This document shows positions 10,577-20,320 of a DNA stretch of 64,000 bases, in pieces. Source of the stretch: Sphingomonas sp. IC081 (GTDB lineage Bacteria; Pseudomonadota; Alphaproteobacteria; Sphingomonadales; Sphingomonadaceae); the NCBI RefSeq assembly GCF_006874585.1, contig NZ_CP029761.1, positions 3,746,001 to 3,810,000 of the forward strand. The letters run 5' to 3'. The notes under the pieces were generated by a model. It saw only the letters and a program-made list of their open reading frames with translations, was not told where the DNA came from and ran no database searches. Numbering within the stretch: position 1 is the stretch's first letter; the number at the start of each line of letters is the position of its first letter. The position numbers and the translations under genes are program-made.

Positions 10577-11431
10577 TTACGCAATTGTTGAAAACTCGAG
10601 CATGCGTGGACGATTTCCAAGGTCGCGATGCAAGCGACTGGAAAGGCCTGCTTCTTGTCCGATCGCGGCAACCGACTCGGCCTGGCGATAGCCGATCTCG
10701 ACCAGCGCGACTCCGCCCGGAGCCAGCAGCCGGGGCAGTTGCGGCACCAGTACCCGGTAGTCGTCTAGGCCTTCCTCACCGGCATAGAGCGCGCTGGCCG
10801 GCTCGAACGCGGCGACCGAGCGATCGAGGGTGACGGTCGTCTCGACATAGGGTGGATTGGCCAGAACAAGGTCGAACGGGCCGCCGAGCGGCTCGTCCCA
10901 GCCGGGGCTGTGCCAGTCGGCCTCGGCGATGCGGGCGCGGTCGGCCAGGCCCAGCGCCCGCGCATTGGCGGCAGCGACGGCACGGGCACCGGGCGAGCTG
11001 TCAATGCCGACACCGGTAGCCCCGGGCAGGTTGGCGAGTACTGCCAGCAAGAGGGCGCCGGACCCGGTGCCGCAGTCGAGCACCCTGCGGGTCTCGATCC
11101 CTGCCCGTGGAGGGACCGCGAGTGCGGCTTCGACCAGAACTTCGGAATCGCCGCGCGGGATCAGCACTTCGGGGCCGACCATGAAGGGCATTCCGAAGAA
11201 TTCCTGATGGCCGGTGATATAGGAGACCGGTTCATGCTTCCCGCGGCGCTCCACCAGCGCCGCGAAACCCGCCGGCGCGGGGTCACGCATGCGCGCCAGC
11301 AGCATCGCCGAGCGCGAGCAGCCCAGCGCATGGGCCATCAGCACTTCTGCGTCGAGCCGGGCGGTATCGCTGGTTGCGCAGAGGCGTTCCGCCGCCTCGC
11401 GGATCGCTTCGCCGACAGTCCGGTCAGGCAT
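10577..11431 (-). CDS. prmC: Peptide chain release factor N5-glutamine methyltransferase
   Basis: A 284-residue SAM-dependent methyltransferase that modifies the glutamine of the GGQ motif in release factors. The catalytic NPPY motif is visible in [10 protein letters not shown], and the SAM-binding motif I is [17 protein letters not shown]. The N-terminal helical domain ([27 protein letters not shown]) is the release-factor-binding part. The start at ATG 11431 overlaps the prfA stop by 8 bp; a TTG four codons upstream is possible but less likely. Its overlap with the gene for its own substrate, prfA, is the classic arrangement. Confidence 0.94.
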   Translation of the reverse strand: MPDRTVGEAIREAAERLCATSDTARLDAEVLMAHALGCSRSAMLLARMRDPAPAGFAALVERRGKHEPVSYITGHQEFFGMPFMVGPEVLIPRGDSEVLVEAALAVPPRAGIETRRVLDCGTGSGALLLAVLANLPGATGVGIDSSPGARAVAAANARALGLADRARIAEADWHSPGWDEPLGGPFDLVLANPPYVETTVTLDRSVAAFEPASALYAGEEGLDDYRVLVPQLPRLLAPGGVALVEIGYRQAESVAAIGQEAGLSSRLHRDLGNRPRMLEFSTIA

Positions 11432-12494
11432 CCATGGCGGCAAGGCGCTTGGCCTCGTCCTCGGCGATCAGGGCATCGACCAGTTCGGCCAGGCCAGGGC
11501 CTTCGAGAATCTCGGGCAGGCGGTGCAGGGTCAGGTTGATGCGGTGATCGGTGACGCGGCCTTGCGGGAAATTGTAGGTGCGGATGCGCTCCGAGCGGTC
11601 GCCCGAGCCGACCATGGCCTTGCGGGCCTCGGCCTCGGCGCCGTGGGCTTCCTCGCGCATCTTCTCGTAGAGGCGCGCGCGCAGGACCTGCATGGCCTTG
11701 GCCTTGTTCTTGTGCTGGCTGCGCTCGTCCTGGCAGATCACCACGAGGTTGGTCGGCAAGTGGGTGATGCGCACGGCCGAATCGGTGGTGTTGACGTGCT
11801 GGCCGCCCGCGCCCGATGCGCGGAAGATGTCGATCTTGAGGTCCTTGTCCTCGATCTGCACATCGACTTCGCTGGGTTCGGGCAGCACCGCCACGGTTGC
11901 CGCCGAGGTGTGGATGCGCCCGCCCGATTCGGTGACCGGCACCCGCTGTACGCGGTGGACGCCGCTCTCGAACTTGAGCTTGGCGAAGACGCCCGCGCCC
12001 GCGACGTTGGCGACGACTTCCTTGAAGCCGCCGAGGTCGTTGGCGTTGACGCTGATCATCTCGACCCGCCAGCCTTGCTCGGCGGCATAGCGTTCGTACA
12101 TCCGGTAGAGATCGGCGGCGAACAGCGCGGCCTCGTCACCGCCGGTGCCGGCGCGGATTTCCAGCATGGCCGGGCGCACGTCGGCCGCATCGCGCGGCAG
12201 CATGGCCACGGCGAGCTGGCGCTCGGCCTCGGGCAGTTCGGCCTTGAGGCGGAGCACCTCCTCTTCGGCCAGTGCGCGCATGTCGGGGTCCGGGTCTTCC
12301 AGCGTCTGGAGCATGTCCAGTTCGCCGCGCATCGACACGACTTCGGCGGCGACACGCGCCACCGGTTCCAGCTCGGCATAGTCGCGACTGGCGGTGACAA
12401 AGGCGTCGCCTTCCAGCGTTCCAGAGGCAAGGCGTGCCTCAAGCTCGGAGAAACGCGCGGCGATCTGCGCCAAACGGGTGTCGGATATGCTCAC
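11424..12494 (-). CDS. prfA: Peptide chain release factor 1
   Basis: A 356-residue class I release factor, the usual length, recognising UAA and UAG in the ribosomal A site. The peptidyl-tRNA hydrolysis motif is present in [20 protein letters not shown] PxT-type anticodon-mimic loop is expected upstream; the segment [23 protein letters not shown] matches it in position, PVTESGG being the bacterial RF1 form. It starts with GTG at 12494, overlapping the hisS stop by 4 bases (GTGA), and overlaps prmC at its end. Confidence 0.96.
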   Translation of the reverse strand: MSISDTRLAQIAARFSELEARLASGTLEGDAFVTASRDYAELEPVARVAAEVVSMRGELDMLQTLEDPDPDMRALAEEEVLRLKAELPEAERQLAVAMLPRDAADVRPAMLEIRAGTGGDEAALFAADLYRMYERYAAEQGWRVEMISVNANDLGGFKEVVANVAGAGVFAKLKFESGVHRVQRVPVTESGGRIHTSAATVAVLPEPSEVDVQIEDKDLKIDIFRASGAGGQHVNTTDSAVRITHLPTNLVVICQDERSQHKNKAKAMQVLRARLYEKMREEAHGAEAEARKAMVGSGDRSERIRTYNFPQGRVTDHRINLTLHRLPEILEGPGLAELVDALIAEDEAKRLAAMDA

Positions 12495-13747
12495 GGATGG
12501 ACCGACTGGAGAACCTGCTCGACCGCGAGATACTCGGCGGTCGGCTCGGCCGCACGCAAGTTGGCGACGGGGGCGCCGTCCTTGCTGCCGAACGAGACGA
12601 GCACCTTGGCGCCCATCTTCACGGCCTTGTCGAAGCGCTTGCGCGGGCTGCCGGTGGCGATCATCTCTGCGTCGAGGCCCTGGAAGCGCAGTGCGGTGAT
12701 GACTTTCTGGGCATAGGCCAGCGCGGCGTCGTCCTCGACTGCGAGAACCACGGTCAGCGGCGCTTCGACCAGTACGCCGGCATCGGCGACGAGCATCGAC
12801 AGGCGCTCGATCCCTGCCGCCCAGCCCACCGCCGGGGTGGCGGGGCCGCCGAGGCTTTCCATGAGCCCATCATAACGGCCGCCGCCAAGGACAGTGCCCT
12901 GCGCGCCGAGGCGGGTGGTGACGAATTCGAAGGCGGTGTGGCGATAATAGTCGAGCCCGCGCACCAGCGAGGGCGCACGTTCGTAGGCGACACCGGCGGC
13001 ATCGAGGCCGGCCGTGACCGCCGCGAAGAAGTCCTGCGCCTCGCCCGAGAGGAAGTCGTCGATCTTCGGGGCGTCGCCGACAAAGACCTTGTCGCGCGGG
13101 TCCTTGGAATCGAGGATGCGCAGCGGATTGCGCTCCAGCCGATCCTGCGAATCTTCCGAAAGCTCGGCTTTGTGGGCACGGAAGTATTCGACCAGCGCGG
13201 CGCGCCAGGCGTCGCGGCTCTCGGCATCGCCCAGGGTGTTGAGCTGCAGCGTCACCCCGTCCGAAATGCCCAGTTCCTTGAGCAACTGGTCGGCCATGAT
13301 CAGCAGTTCCACATCGGCAATCGGCTCGGGCGAACCGATCAGTTCGGCGTCGATCTGGTGGAACTGGCGATAGCGGCCCTTTTGCGGGCGCTCGTAGCGG
13401 AACAGCGGGCCGTGCGTGGCGATCTTGACCGGCGCGAACTGCTTCCAGCCATTGGTGAGGTAGGCGCGGGCGATGCCGGCGGTGAATTCGGGGCGCAGGG
13501 TCAGCGATTCGCCGCCGCGGTCCTCGAACGAGTACATTTCCTTGGAGACGACGTCGGTGGTTTCGCCGATCGAGCGCGAGAACACTTCGGTCTTTTCGAA
13601 GACCGGCATCTCGGCGCGGCGGAAGCGATACAGCTTGCGGACACGTTCGAAGGTTTCGACGACATGTGCGAACGCCTCGGCGTCGGGGCCGAAGATATCC
13701 TGGGTTCCGCGGATCGCCTGAGGCGTTTTGGTCGATGTCGTGCTCAT
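12491..13747 (-). CDS. hisS: Histidyl-tRNA synthetase
   Basis: A 418-residue class II aminoacyl-tRNA synthetase that charges tRNA-His in the cytosol. Visible are the N-terminal [13 protein letters not shown] block, motif 2 around [19 protein letters not shown], the histidine-binding [15 protein letters not shown] block and motif 3 at [11 protein letters not shown]. The C-terminal anticodon-binding domain covers roughly residues 325-418. The start at ATG 13747 ([10 protein letters not shown]) was preferred over longer frames because it precedes the conserved N-terminus by about 10 residues. First gene of the coupled hisS-prfA-prmC unit. Confidence 0.96.
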   Translation of the reverse strand: MSTTSTKTPQAIRGTQDIFGPDAEAFAHVVETFERVRKLYRFRRAEMPVFEKTEVFSRSIGETTDVVSKEMYSFEDRGGESLTLRPEFTAGIARAYLTNGWKQFAPVKIATHGPLFRYERPQKGRYRQFHQIDAELIGSPEPIADVELLIMADQLLKELGISDGVTLQLNTLGDAESRDAWRAALVEYFRAHKAELSEDSQDRLERNPLRILDSKDPRDKVFVGDAPKIDDFLSGEAQDFFAAVTAGLDAAGVAYERAPSLVRGLDYYRHTAFEFVTTRLGAQGTVLGGGRYDGLMESLGGPATPAVGWAAGIERLSMLVADAGVLVEAPLTVVLAVEDDAALAYAQKVITALRFQGLDAEMIATGSPRKRFDKAVKMGAKVLVSFGSKDGAPVANLRAAEPTAEYLAVEQVLQSVHP

Positions 13748-13923
13748 AACGCGCGCGCTTAGCCCGATTGCGTCGGCGGGGAAAGTGGCTGCGGTGCGCT
13801 CTCTGTCATGGCCGTGCATCATGCCTGTCGGGAATGATCGAAAATTGCCCCGACCTCGGGGCCAGCGCGCCTGCGTGAATTGGATGGTTGCCAAACCCGG
13901 CAACAGCCGCAAAGAATGCCGAA

Positions 13924-15873
13924 ATGAAATATCGTAACGCGGTCGTCACGCTCCTCGCCCTTCTTTCCGTCTCCACTCCGGCGCTTGCATCGGCCCAGGA
14001 GTCGAATACGCGCACGACGCCGATGGCGCCCGCGTTGCCCGCGCCGCTGCCCGCAGCGCAGGACAAGCCCTATGCGGGCACCATCGCGCTCGACATCGAT
14101 GCCACCGACACGGTGCACGGCGTCTACCGCGTGACCCAGCAGGTTCCGGTCGCGCCCGGCACCACCAAGCTCACTCTGATCCAGCCGAGCTGGCTGCCCG
14201 GCAACCACTCGCCCACCGGTCCTTTCGCGCTGCTGGCGCAGATCCACTTCTTTGCCGATGGCAAGGAGATCAAGTGGGAGCGTGACACCGTTGCCGTGAA
14301 TGCCTTCCATCTCGCGCTGCCCGCGGGCACGACGATGGTCACCGCGCAGTTCGTCCACACTTCGCCGGTGCAGTCGAGGGAAGGCCGCATCAGCATGACG
14401 CAGGAAATGCTGAACCTGCAGTGGGAAAAGATGAGCCTCTACCCGGCGGGCTATTACACCCGTGGCATCACCTACAAGCCGACCGTGAAGTTCCCGGCGG
14501 GCTGGACCGTCTACACCGCGCTCGACGGCAAGAGCCAGCAGGGCGACACGGTGACGTGGAACCCGATCGACTACGAACGTCTCGTCGATTCGCCGATCTT
14601 TGCAGGCAAGTACGCGCAGCGCTGGGATCTCGGCCACGGCGTCAGCATGGACGTGGTCGCGGATGAGCCCAAGCTGCTCGGCATCAAGCCCGAGAACATG
14701 GAGACCTACCGCAATCTCGTCTCGCAGGCCTTGTTCACCTTCGGCGCGCGCCACTTCGACCACTACGACTTCCTGCTGGGCCTGACCGACCGCATGGGCG
14801 GCATCGGCCTCGAACATCACCGTTCGAGCGAGAACCAGATGGAGCCCAAGGTCTGGACCGACTGGGACAAGATGGAATGGGATCGCAACGTGATCCCGCA
14901 CGAGTTCACGCATAGCTGGAACGGCAAGTACCGCCGCCCCGCCGACCTGTGGACGCCGGACTACCAGCAGCCGATGCAGAACACGCTGCTCTGGGTCTAC
15001 GAAGGCCAGACCCAGTTCTGGGGCTATATCCTCGCCGCGCGCTCGGGTGTGCAGTCCAAGCAGACCATCCTCGACACGCTGGCCGGCGCCGTCGCTCGCT
15101 ATGCCGAGGCGACGCCGGGCCGCGGCTGGCGTTCGGTGGAAGACACCACGCATGCGCCGATCCTCAACATGCGCCGTCCGCTGCCGTACAGCTCTGTCAC
15201 CCGCAACGAGGACTATTACGTCGAAGGCGCGCTGACCTGGCTCGAAGCGGACCAGATCATCCGTCAGGGCACGAAGGGCGCAAAGGGGCTCGACGACTTC
15301 GCCAAGGCCTTCTTCGGCGTGCGTGACGGCGACTGGGGCGAACTGACCTACGATTTCGACGAAGTCGTGAAGACGCTGAACGGTGTCTACCCCTATGACT
15401 GGGCCACTTTCCTCAAGACCCGCATTTACGACACCAATCAGCCCGCGCCCACCAAGGGTATCGAGATGGCCGGTTACAAGCTGGTCTGGAAGGATACGCA
15501 GAACGGCTACGAAAAGGGCATCGGCGATTCGCGCAAGTCGCTCGACCTCAGCTATTCGCTGGGCGTGTCGCTCGACAACGAGGGCACCGTCACCGCTTCG
15601 GTGTGGGATAGCGTGGGCTACAACGCCGGTCTCGTTGGCGGCGTGAAGGTCGTGGCGGTGAACGGCAAGGCCTACAGCGGCGAAGCGATCAAGGACGCGA
15701 TCACCGCGGCCAAGTCGGCAAAGGAGCCGATCAGCCTGCTCGTGAAGCGTGGCGATGCTTTCAACACCGTCGCCGTCGATTACCACGGCGGCCTGCGGTT
15801 CCCCTGGCTGGAAAGCACCACGCCGGGCAAGGCCAACGGGCTCGATCGCCTGCTGGCGCCGCGCACCAGGTAA
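13924..15873 (+). CDS. Secreted M61-family glycyl aminopeptidase-like metallopeptidase
   Basis: A 649-residue exported protein. The N-terminus [20 protein letters not shown] followed by LASAQ is a Sec signal peptide. An N-terminal beta domain (about 45-230) precedes the catalytic domain with the zinc motif HEFTH at 326-330 and the downstream glutamate in [11 protein letters not shown]-terminal PDZ domain (about 540-625) contains the [14 protein letters not shown] and [13 protein letters not shown] blocks. The family removes N-terminal glycine and some other residues. It is divergent from hisS, with a 176-bp shared intergenic region, and is followed by its own terminator. ATG 13924 was chosen because it starts the signal peptide. 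Confidence 0.92.
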   Translation: MKYRNAVVTLLALLSVSTPALASAQESNTRTTPMAPALPAPLPAAQDKPYAGTIALDIDATDTVHGVYRVTQQVPVAPGTTKLTLIQPSWLPGNHSPTGPFALLAQIHFFADGKEIKWERDTVAVNAFHLALPAGTTMVTAQFVHTSPVQSREGRISMTQEMLNLQWEKMSLYPAGYYTRGITYKPTVKFPAGWTVYTALDGKSQQGDTVTWNPIDYERLVDSPIFAGKYAQRWDLGHGVSMDVVADEPKLLGIKPENMETYRNLVSQALFTFGARHFDHYDFLLGLTDRMGGIGLEHHRSSENQMEPKVWTDWDKMEWDRNVIPHEFTHSWNGKYRRPADLWTPDYQQPMQNTLLWVYEGQTQFWGYILAARSGVQSKQTILDTLAGAVARYAEATPGRGWRSVEDTTHAPILNMRRPLPYSSVTRNEDYYVEGALTWLEADQIIRQGTKGAKGLDDFAKAFFGVRDGDWGELTYDFDEVVKTLNGVYPYDWATFLKTRIYDTNQPAPTKGIEMAGYKLVWKDTQNGYEKGIGDSRKSLDLSYSLGVSLDNEGTVTASVWDSVGYNAGLVGGVKVVAVNGKAYSGEAIKDAITAAKSAKEPISLLVKRGDAFNTVAVDYHGGLRFPWLESTTPGKANGLDRLLAPRTR

Positions 15874-15897
15874 GCCTGCATCTGGCATGATTGCGAG

Positions 15898-15930
15898 CGG
15901 GGCCGAACTTCACAGTCCGGCCCCGTTTTT
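15898..15930 (+). terminator. Rho-independent terminator after the M61 peptidase gene
   Basis: GGGGCCG (15899-15905) pairs with CGGCCCC, the right arm ending at 15924, followed by GTTTTT. It lies 25 bp after the stop codon. Confidence 0.8.
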
Positions 15931-16153
15931 GTGACCGCAAAGGACCAAACGGCTCGTCTGGACCGTGGACATGGCCGAGGCAAGTCCGACCAATGTCGTG
16001 TATCGCGGCCGCAGCGGAGCCGCGATCCTTCCATTGCACGTGCGAGAAGGCGGTTGCGATGAATTAACCGTGCCGCTAAGCCCCGCCGTCAAAGTTCTAC
16101 GCGGCGCGCGTTCTGTGGCGCCGCTCAAATCGTGCCCGTTGAAAAGGACCAAC

Positions 16154-16699
16154 ATGCGCATCGACATGATCCCTGTCGGCAAGAACCCGCCGGAGAGCCT
16201 GAACGTCATCATCGAGGTTCCCGTTGGCGGTGAGCCGGTAAAGTACGAATTCGACAAGGATTCGGGCGCGCTGTTCGTGGATCGCATCCTGCACACGCCG
16301 ATGCGCTATCCGGCCAACTACGGCTTCGTGCCGCACACCCTCTCGCCCGATGGCGACCCGCTCGACGCACTGGTCGTTGCCCGCTCGCCCTTCGTGCCCG
16401 GCTCGGTGGTGCGCGTGCGCCCGATCGCGGTGCTGAACCTGGAAGACGAGCACGGCGGCGACGAGAAGCTGGTCTGCGTGCCCGATGACAAGACTTTCCC
16501 GTACTACTCGGACGTGTCGGAAAAGGGCGACCTGCCCCCGATCGTGTTCAGCCAGATCGAACACTTCTTTACCCACTACAAGGACCTCGAGGCCGAAAAG
16601 TGGGTGCGCATCGGCACCTGGGGCGGCGCTGAGGAAGCCCGCCAGATCGTGATCGAGGCGATCGAGCGCTACGAGGCGGACAAGGCCGCGAAGGCCTGA
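16154..16699 (+). CDS. ppa: Inorganic pyrophosphatase, family I
   Basis: A 181-residue soluble pyrophosphatase that hydrolyses PPi and pulls biosynthetic reactions forward. It has the family I metal-binding signature DGDPLDALV, and the substrate-binding blocks KYEFDKDSGALFVDR and RYPANYGFVPHTL, near the N-terminus. The C-terminal FFTHYKDLEAEKWVRIGTW block is typical. ATG 16154 follows a GAAAAGGAC ribosome binding site. It is a single gene with a terminator behind it. Confidence 0.97.
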   Translation: MRIDMIPVGKNPPESLNVIIEVPVGGEPVKYEFDKDSGALFVDRILHTPMRYPANYGFVPHTLSPDGDPLDALVVARSPFVPGSVVRVRPIAVLNLEDEHGGDEKLVCVPDDKTFPYYSDVSEKGDLPPIVFSQIEHFFTHYKDLEAEKWVRIGTWGGAEEARQIVIEAIERYEADKAAKA

Positions 16700-16729
16700 G
16701 CCACTACAAGTTCACACCCCATGTGAAGG

Positions 16730-16762
16730 AAGGGCCGGTGGAGCGATCCGCCGGCCCTTTTC
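16730..16762 (+). terminator. Terminator between ppa and the convergent SDR gene
   Basis: AAGGGCCGGTGGA pairs with TCCGCCGGCCCTT (one mismatch) around a short loop and runs into TTTTCC on the right. It probably serves ppa and perhaps the convergent SDR. Confidence 0.8.
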
Positions 16763-16807
16763 CATGGGCCCGAGAGCTGATTCTCCTCAGTACGGTGACG
16801 TCCGGGA

Positions 16808-17557
16808 TCAGCTCACCACGCGGCCGCCGTTGACGCCGATGGTCTGCCCGGTGACGTACTGGCTGCGTTCGTCGCAGAGCCAGGCGCAGGCATTGGCGAT
16901 GTCGTCGGGCTCGCCCATGCGGCGCACCGGGATGGCCTGGATCAGCACTTCGGTGGGGACCTGGAAACGCTCGCGATTGGCCTCGGACATGATCGTGCCC
17001 ATCACCGACCCAGGCGGGATGTTGTTCACGGTGATGCCGTAGGGTCCGAATTCCTGCGCCATCGAGCGGGTCATGGTCACCACGGCGCCCTTCGAGGACG
17101 AATAGGGGATCATGTTCACTGCACCGGTCTGCGCGCTGGAGGACGAGATGTTGACGATGCGGCCCCAGCCGGCGTTCTTCATGTCGGGCAGGCATTCCTG
17201 CGTCATGATGAACAGGCCGCGCACGTTGACGGCGTAGATGAAGTCCCAGCGCTCGTCGGTCAGTTCCTCGAACGGGGTGAAATCGGTGACGCCGGCGTTG
17301 TTGACCAGGATCGAGACCGGGCCCAGCGCCTCGCGCACCTGCTCCACGGCGGCCTTGACGGATGAGCGGCTGGAGACGTCCGCGCCCAGCGCGATGGCGG
17401 TGCCGCCGCCTTCGCGAATGGCCTTGACGGTATCGGCGCAGCGCTCGGCATCGAGGTCGAGCACGCCCACGGCTACCCCTTCCTTCGCCAACCGCTTCGC
17501 GCATGCCGCGCCGATCCCGGCGGCGGCGCCAGTGACGATGGCAACCTTGTAGGACAT
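16808..17557 (-). CDS. Short-chain dehydrogenase/reductase, FabG-like
   Basis: A 249-residue classical SDR, probably an NAD(P)-dependent alcohol or 3-oxoacyl oxidoreductase in the cytosol. The cofactor-binding TGAAAGIG is at residues 9-16. ILVNNAGV follows, then the catalytic serine in INISSSSAQTG and the tyrosine/lysine pair in PYSSSKGAVVT. The C-terminal WLCDERSQYVTGQTIGVNGG is also typical. An aspartate at the end of strand beta-2 (GVLDLDAERC) favours NAD over NADP. A TetR-type palindrome lies about 80 bp upstream, but no regulator gene is adjacent. The substrate cannot be assigned. Confidence 0.88.
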   Translation of the reverse strand: MSYKVAIVTGAAAGIGAACAKRLAKEGVAVGVLDLDAERCADTVKAIREGGGTAIALGADVSSRSSVKAAVEQVREALGPVSILVNNAGVTDFTPFEELTDERWDFIYAVNVRGLFIMTQECLPDMKNAGWGRIVNISSSSAQTGAVNMIPYSSSKGAVVTMTRSMAQEFGPYGITVNNIPPGSVMGTIMSEANRERFQVPTEVLIQAIPVRRMGEPDDIANACAWLCDERSQYVTGQTIGVNGGRVVS

Positions 17558-17636
17558 TGCTTTCTCCCATGCGGCGCATGGCGCGCCTCGTTGGGAACAG
17601 GGCTAAACGGAAAGGGGGCTTGACGGGAAGAGTGAG

Positions 17637-17654
17637 TTTGAACGTTTGTTCAAA
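17637..17654. promoter_or_regulatory. TetR-type palindromic operator upstream of the SDR gene
   Basis: Perfect 7-bp arms TTTGAAC and GTTCAAA are separated by 4 bases, 80 bp upstream of the SDR start. This is the form often bound by TetR-family repressors of acyl-CoA genes. Function is inferred from shape only. Confidence 0.45.
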
Positions 17655-17690
17655 TTTCGCGGGGGCGTAGGGGAAGAGAAGAAAGAGAAG

Positions 17691-18133
17691 GATTCTGGGG
17701 GATGATCCCCCAGACCCGCAAAGCGTCTTCGTTGGGCATCGCCTATCCGTAGTGCGCTCCTTGCGGCGCAGCCAATGCGTCTCCCGACGCAGCCATGGGC
17801 GCACAACGCTGTTGGCCCGCGTGACCTAGGTCGTAAACTCATAAACGGCACCATCGAGGCGCCCAAATGGCGAACAGCTCGGGCCGAAGTTGCCGCCGGG
17901 CGGGCTGGTTGCCCGTCCAAGGCCGCTTCGGTTCGAGATGGAAGCCATTTGGGCGCCCCTTCGGGGTTTGCCCAAAATGGCCCAGCGCTGCGTCGGGAAG
18001 TCTTGAAATATCGACATATTCCAGCGCCTTCCCTCCTGACGCTGAGCCATTTTGCCTCAAACCTCGATGGTGCCGTTTATGAGTTTACGACCTAGACGGT
18101 ATCGGGGGGGGCAGGGGGGCTATGCTCCCCTGC
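17691..18133. repeat. Dispersed intergenic repeat, copy A (split by a MITE)
   Basis: The left part (17691-17829) aligns with 27520-27650, and the right part (18092-18133) continues the alignment at 27647-27683, including the hairpin GCAGGGG...CCCCTGC. A second hairpin, CTGGGGG...CCCCCAG, starts the left part at 17695-17713. No coding potential is seen. Confidence 0.75.
17830..18091. mobile_element. 262-bp MITE-like element with perfect 30-bp terminal inverted repeats
   Basis: The first 30 bases (starting GTCGTAAACTCATAAACGGC) are the exact reverse complement of the last 30. The element is flanked on both sides by CTAG, as expected of a 4-bp target duplication of IS5-type transposases. A second internal inverted repeat (GCGCCCAAATGGC near 17860 and GCCATTTGGGCGC near 17943-17955) is also present. 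It is too short to encode a transposase and has no convincing gene. A related locus at 27647-27650 shows a single CTAG at the same point, i.e. the empty site. Confidence 0.85.
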
Positions 18134-18148
18134 TTTATCCTTAGTTCT

Positions 18149-19600
18149 TCAAGCCGGCTTGATACCCATGCAGAGGTATTTCACCTCCATGTAGTCATCG
18201 AGGCCGTAGTGCGATCCTTCACGCCCGAGGCCGGACTGCTTGACCCCGCCGAACGGCGCCACTTCGGTGGAGATGAGCCCGGTGTTGATGCCCACCATGC
18301 CCGCCTCCAGCGCCTCGGCCACCCGCCAGACGCGGCTGAGGTCGCGGGCGTAGAAGTAGCTCGCCAGGCCGAACTCGGTATCGTTGGCCATGCGGATGGC
18401 ATCGGCTTCGTCGGTGAAGCGGATCACGCCCGCCAGCGGCCCGAACGTCTCCTCGCGCGCCAGCTTCATGTCCGGCTTCACGCCCGCCACCACGGTGGGG
18501 TTGAAGAACGAGCCGCCGCGTTCGTTGCGCTGGCCGCCCGCCAGTACCTTGGCCCCTCCGGCGATGGCATCCTGAAGGTGCTCCTCGACCTTCTCGACCG
18601 CCTTCTCGTCGATCAGCGGGCCGACTTCGGTGCCCGCGTCCATGCCGTAGCCGACTTTCATGGCCGAGACGCGCTTGGCCAGCTTCTCGACGAATGCGTC
18701 GTAGACGCCGTCCTGCACGTAGAAACGGTTGGTGCACACGCACGTCTGTCCGCCGTTGCGGAACTTGGAGATCATCGCCCCATCGATCGCGGCATCGACA
18801 TCGGCATCGTCGAACACCAGGAACGGCGCGTTGCCGCCCAGTTCCATCGAGGTCTTCTTGATCGTCTCGGCGCATTCGCGCAGCAGGTCGCGGCCGATCT
18901 CGGTGGAGCCGGTGAAGGTCAGCTTGGCGACCTTGGGGCTCTGCGTCAGCGCCGAGCCGATCTGCCCGGCGCTGCCGGTAACGACATTGACGACGCCCGC
19001 CGGAATGCCCGCCAGTTCGCACAGATGCGCGATGGCGAGCGCGGAATAAGGCGTGGCCGAGGCGGGCTTGATGACGATCGTGCAGCCCGCCGCCAGCGCC
19101 GGGCCGAGCTTGCGGGTGATCATCGCATTGGGGAAGTTCCAGGGCGTGATCGCGGCGACGACACCGACGCCCTGCTTGATGACGACGATGCGGCGGTCGG
19201 CGGCATGGCCGGGAATGGTGTCGCCATAGGCGCGCTTGGCCTCTTCGGCGAACCATTCGATGAAGCTGGCGCCATAGGCGATCTCGCCGCGCCCTTCGGC
19301 CAGCGGCTTGCCCTGTTCGCGGGTGAGCAGTTCGCCGAGGTCGTCCTGATGCTGGATCATCAGGTCGAACAGCCTGCGCATCAGTTTCGAGCGTTCGCCC
19401 GCGGTCCTGGCGCGCCATGCGGGAAGCGCGCGCTCGGCAGCCTCGATGGCGCGGCCCGTCTCGTCCGCACCCATCTTCGGCACCGTGCCCAGCACCGCAC
19501 CGGAGCCGGGATCGGTCACTTCGAACGTCGCCCCGCTATCGGCATCGCACCACTGGCCGTCGATGTAGCACTGCTGACGGAGAAAATCGGTGAAAGCCAT
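18149..19600 (-). CDS. NAD(P)-dependent succinate-semialdehyde dehydrogenase-like aldehyde dehydrogenase
   Basis: A 483-residue aldehyde dehydrogenase, the typical length. The Rossmann part has ITPWNFPNAMITRK and the nucleotide loop FTGSTEIGRDLL. The general base is E253 in SMELGGNAPF and the catalytic cysteine is C287 in NGGQTCVC. The closest recognisable group is GabD, which oxidises succinate semialdehyde to succinate, but related enzymes take other omega-aldehydes. The start at ATG 19600 (MAFTDFLRQQ) was chosen because the 48 residues upstream look unlike the family. It reads leftward towards the MITE-containing gap. Confidence 0.88.
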   Translation of the reverse strand: MAFTDFLRQQCYIDGQWCDADSGATFEVTDPGSGAVLGTVPKMGADETGRAIEAAERALPAWRARTAGERSKLMRRLFDLMIQHQDDLGELLTREQGKPLAEGRGEIAYGASFIEWFAEEAKRAYGDTIPGHAADRRIVVIKQGVGVVAAITPWNFPNAMITRKLGPALAAGCTIVIKPASATPYSALAIAHLCELAGIPAGVVNVVTGSAGQIGSALTQSPKVAKLTFTGSTEIGRDLLRECAETIKKTSMELGGNAPFLVFDDADVDAAIDGAMISKFRNGGQTCVCTNRFYVQDGVYDAFVEKLAKRVSAMKVGYGMDAGTEVGPLIDEKAVEKVEEHLQDAIAGGAKVLAGGQRNERGGSFFNPTVVAGVKPDMKLAREETFGPLAGVIRFTDEADAIRMANDTEFGLASYFYARDLSRVWRVAEALEAGMVGINTGLISTEVAPFGGVKQSGLGREGSHYGLDDYMEVKYLCMGIKPA

Positions 19601-19809
19601 GGTCGTGCAGGTCCTTGCTGGTTGCGTGCGCGCCACATTCCTGAGGCTGCGGGCTGCCGCGGAGATAGGCAGCACGGGATAGCGAGGCAACCGCCGGCGG
19701 GCCGTCCGGTTCCAGCCAGCGCCCTCGCGATTGACGCGGCCCATTTGCGCCGACAGTCTTTTTTCGAAAAGAAATTCGCAAAAGTGAATTATCTCGGAGT
19801 GGGCTGCTG

Positions 19810-19953
19810 GATGACGCAGGTTTCATTGACGGCGCGTTCGTGGCCCGGCAGGGCTCGGCGTTGGAGGTGCTCGATCCGTCCGAAGAGAGCGTCGCCGCGC
19901 GGATCACCGGGCTTTCCCTTGGACAGCTGGAGCAGGCTATCGAGATCGCGGAT
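19810..19953 (+). pseudogene. N-terminal fragment of an aldehyde dehydrogenase
   Basis: About 48 codons read like the extreme N-terminus of an aldehyde dehydrogenase: GFIDGAFV, then LEVLDPSEESVAARI and LSLGQLEQAIEIAD, which match the FIDGxFV...NPATEEVVARI...A pattern. No start codon with a good ribosome site is seen, and the rest of the enzyme is missing. The frame runs on into an unrelated remnant. Confidence 0.55.
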
Positions 19954-20290
19954 TGGGGCATCCGCGTGCATCCGCTCATCCGCTTCGCCCTCGACGAAAA
20001 GCGCCTCTCCGGTGTGATCCAAGTTCACCTCGGCGAGGTCATATACGGGCTGACGGTCAGCGAAGTCGTCGGCTCCGATCTCCCCAATTACGTGGTGGGG
20101 AGGCTTGTTGATGACCGCACCGGCTGGCGCGAATATGCCGTTGTCGCGCCGGACAAGGCCGATGGGCGACGGGCGCATCCGTTGTCCTGAAGCCGAGGTC
20201 GAAGGGCTGGGTGCTGCCGCCGGGGCTTTCGCCGGGGTGTTTTCTGGCAACACCCATCTAGGCAAGCTGCTGGTGAAGGTGTCAGGCTGA
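19954..20290 (+). pseudogene. Remnant of a CurA-type NADP-dependent medium-chain oxidoreductase
   Basis: One frame gives HLGEVIYGLTVSEVV, then VVGRLVDDRTGWREYAVVAPDK, which resembles the N-terminal catalytic domain of CurA/PTGR-type MDR proteins. It stops at 20188. A shifted frame then gives EGLGAAAGAFAGVFSGN and GKLLVKVSG, ending at 20290, which looks like the extreme C-terminus of the same family. The whole Rossmann domain between them is gone. This is a gene with an internal deletion and a frameshift. Confidence 0.55.
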
Positions 20291-20320
20291 CCGGCGAAAA
20301 CACAATCGCAGGATGCCACC

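Noticed and set aside
11431-11443. TTG start four codons upstream for prmC
   Set aside because: ATG 11431 gives the usual N-terminus and a compact overlap with prfA. The TTG would add only MPPW-like residues.
18111-18133. Hairpin GCAGGGG...CCCCTGC taken as an intrinsic terminator of the aldehyde dehydrogenase gene
   Set aside because: No T tract on either side, and the same hairpin recurs in the repeat family, so it is listed as part of the repeat.
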